In this document: piece after piece, positions 5,668 to 6,850 of the stretch
Layout of the letters: each line of letters opens with the position of its first letter
How positions within the stretch are numbered: position 1 is the first letter of the stretch
Assembly (NCBI GenBank): GCA_007128865.1
Contig: SKWP01000399.1
Location: forward strand, 1 to 6,850
Origin: Paracoccaceae bacterium
GTDB taxonomy: Bacteria > Pseudomonadota > Alphaproteobacteria > Rhodobacterales > Rhodobacteraceae
Length of the DNA stretch: 6,850 nt
Direction: 5' to 3'
Made by a program: the position numbers and the translations under genes
The notes under the pieces: generated by a model
Database searches by the model: none
What the model saw: only the letters and a program-made list of their open reading frames with translations
Told to the model about the DNA's origin: nothing

Positions 5668-5825
5668 GCGGCTGGTCCTTTGGGCGATGTCCCGGTGTTC
5701 CCGTCCGGGGCGGCCCGCGCCGCCGCGCCGCCGGCACAACGCTTTGGTCGTGCGGTGGCGCCGCAGCGGCGATGGGGCGCGCGGCATCGTCGTTTCCGGC
5801 CGGTGCAAGGCCGCATGCAAGCCGA

Positions 5826-5842
5826 ACCCGGCCGGGCCGGGT
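5826..5842. repeat. GC-only 17-bp palindrome
   Basis: ACCCGGCC (5826-5833), a central G, and GGCCGGGT (5835-5842) form a perfect odd palindrome in the GC-rich middle of the divergent region. It lacks a T-tract. A chance palindrome is quite possible in sequence of this composition. Confidence 0.25.
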
Positions 5843-5888
5843 CGCCTGTGCCCCGGACTGCGGGCGAAAGATGGCAATTCCGCCGCGA

Positions 5889-5906
5889 CTGTCATCGTTG
5901 TGTCAT
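5889..5906 (+). promoter_or_regulatory. Pho-box-like direct repeat
   Basis: CTGTCAT (5889-5895), a 4-bp spacer and GTGTCAT (5900-5906) give two 7-bp units in direct repeat at an 11-bp period. This is the layout of the PhoB binding site (CTGTCAT-N4-CTGTCAT), matching 13 of 14 unit positions, although the spacer is less A/T-rich than usual. It faces the downstream gene, whose product looks like a 2-aminoethylphosphonate binding protein, so phosphate-starvation control is a coherent reading. It lies about 60 bp upstream of the best -10 element, further than in the classical arrangement. Confidence 0.5.
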
Positions 5907-5944
5907 CGAAATCGGCGACCGCTCCGGGAAGTGGCGATTTGCGA

Positions 5945-5972
5945 TTGTGCTTCGGCCCGGTGCCTCTATCAT
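5945..5972 (+). promoter_or_regulatory. Candidate promoter of the binding-protein gene
   Basis: TTGTGC (5945-5950) and TATCAT (5967-5972) are separated by 16 bp. The -10 matches the sigma-70 consensus at five of six positions, the -35 less well. The implied start near 5979 gives a leader of about 74 nt before the ATG at 6053. Confidence 0.4.
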
Positions 5973-6052
5973 CCCGCGCGCTGAAGCCTCGTGAAGGGGT
6001 CAGAAACGGACCGAACGGCCACAACGGGTCCACAACACCGGAGGAACGAAAC

Positions 6053-6850
6053 ATGCCATCAACACTCGGGCGCAGGGGCATTCCCGCGCTGCTTGCCGGG
6101 GCCGCGCTTGCGGTCATGGCGGCCGGAACCGCCGCCGCCGATTCGATCACTGTCTATACCTCGTATGAAGAGGATGAACTGACGGCGTTTCTCAACCGCA
6201 TGCGCGCGGACCTGCCCGATCTGACGGTCAATGTGCTGCGGCTTTCAACCGGCGATCTGCATGCCCGCATCCTGGCCGAATCGTCGAACCCGCAGCATGA
6301 CGTGATCTGGGGCTGGGCGGTGACCTCGATGATCGATCCGCGAATCGATGCGCTGCTGGAAGCCTATGAGCCCGCAAATCTGGATCGCGTGCCGGCCCGG
6401 TTCCGCGATGCGGGCGGCAAGTGGTTTGCCGTCACCGGCTACATGGGCGCCTTCTGTGTCAACAACGAGGTTCTCGCCGCCAAGGGCCTGCCGATGCCGT
6501 CCTCATGGGCCGATCTGCTCGACCCCGCCTTTGAGGGCGAGATCGTGATGCCCAACCCGGCCAGTTCGGGCACCGGCTATCTGCAGATCGCCTCGATCCT
6601 GCAGATGAAGGGCGAAGAGGCCGGCTGGGAATTCCTGCGTGCGCTCGACAACAACATTGCCCAGTACATCAAGTCCGGCTCGCGGCCCTGCAACGTGGCC
6701 AGCATGGGCGAGTATGCCATCGGCACCTCTTTCGCGCTGCGCGCGATCAAGAACATCGACGAAGGCTTCCCGATCACCATGGTCATTCCGTCCGAAGGCA
6801 CGGGCAACGAGCTGGAAGCGAATGCGCTGATGGCCAGTTCCCGCAACAAG
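6053..6850 (+). CDS. ABC transporter binding protein, aminoethylphosphonate type (partial)
   Basis: The first 266 residues of a periplasmic solute-binding protein; the frame is open at the right edge, and the family is usually about 330-340 residues, so some 70 are missing. A signal peptide (hydrophobic 10-28, ending AAA near 29) precedes ITVYTSYEEDEL (32-43), STGDLHARILAE (65-76), DVIWGWAVTSM (83-93), VMPNPASSGTGYLQIAS (165-181), NIAQYIKSGSRPC (201-213) and GEYAIGTSFALR (219-230). This pattern is what I associate with binding proteins annotated for 2-aminoethylphosphonate, within a broader group that also binds ferric iron and other small ligands; substrate assignment from sequence is therefore moderate. 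The ATG at 6053 has GGAGG (6040-6044) 8 nt upstream. Permease and ATPase genes would be expected to follow beyond the window. A Pho-box-like site upstream supports a phosphorus-uptake role. Confidence 0.85.
   Translation, partial: MPSTLGRRGIPALLAGAALAVMAAGTAAADSITVYTSYEEDELTAFLNRMRADLPDLTVNVLRLSTGDLHARILAESSNPQHDVIWGWAVTSMIDPRIDALLEAYEPANLDRVPARFRDAGGKWFAVTGYMGAFCVNNEVLAAKGLPMPSSWADLLDPAFEGEIVMPNPASSGTGYLQIASILQMKGEEAGWEFLRALDNNIAQYIKSGSRPCNVASMGEYAIGTSFALRAIKNIDEGFPITMVIPSEGTGNELEANALMASSRNK

Larger units (their letters stand above)
5493..6052. other. 560-bp divergent control region without a gene
   Basis: It separates the minus-strand fcc-sox unit from the plus-strand transporter gene. Open frames here (for example 5653-6150 minus, 5545-5994 plus) are Arg/Pro/Ala-rich, match no family I know, and one runs antisense through the start of the transporter gene. 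The left part (5596-5667) is A/T-richer and holds a promoter-like pair and a dyad. The middle (about 5668-5870) is very GC-rich. The right part (5889-5972) holds a Pho-box-like repeat and a -10-like element. Confidence 0.6.

Noticed and set aside
5804..5821. TGCAAG direct repeat at 12-bp spacing
   Set aside because: Only six bases per unit, built around GCATGC, in GC-rich sequence; likely chance.
5653..6150. Minus-strand 165-residue frame in the divergent region
   Set aside because: It runs antisense through the start and signal peptide of the binding-protein gene and over its promoter elements, and shows no family pattern.
1..6850. CRISPR array, tRNA, rRNA, transposase or attachment sites
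   Set aside because: I looked for regular repeats, tRNA-like cloverleaf ends and transposase genes on both strands and saw none.

Overview
This is a GC-rich window (roughly two-thirds G+C) with dense genes, strong GGAGG ribosome sites and Tat/Sec export signals. The protein content suggests an alphaproteobacterium able to oxidise reduced inorganic sulfur. The lineage is inferred from gene types and style only; no rRNA or other phylogenetic marker is present.

Layout: (1) 110-970, minus: a single-ORF SoxY-SoxZ fusion, the sulfur-carrier protein, with a Tat signal. (2) 1170-1850, plus: an exported Sel1-repeat protein, divergent from soxYZ and convergent with soxA; the last two genes are only 5 bp apart. 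(3) 1856-5492, minus: a probable five-gene operon read right to left: exported Sel1-repeat protein, fccA (monoheme cytochrome c), fccB (flavoprotein of flavocytochrome c sulfide dehydrogenase), soxX, soxA. fccB/soxX overlap by 8 nt and soxX/soxA by 4 nt. (4) 5493-6052: a 560-bp divergent control region with no credible gene, holding a promoter-like pair, a 27-bp dyad and a Pho-box-like direct repeat. (5) 6053 to the right edge, plus: the N-terminal 266 residues of a periplasmic binding protein of the 2-aminoethylphosphonate/ferric-iron type, cut by the window end.

How the genes fit together: FccAB would oxidise sulfide in the periplasm and pass electrons to cytochrome c. SoxXA would oxidatively couple thiosulfate (or another sulfane) to the carrier cysteine of SoxYZ. 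SoxB and SoxCD, needed for the complete classical Sox cycle, are not in the window; they may lie to the left or be absent.

The unusual points are the fused carrier, whose reactive cysteine is internal in a GACGQ context instead of in a C-terminal GGCGG arm, and two related exported Sel1 proteins bracketing the fcc-soxXA genes, one inverted between soxA and soxYZ. The phosphonate-type transporter gene at the right appears to be a separate transcription unit with its own Pho-like control.
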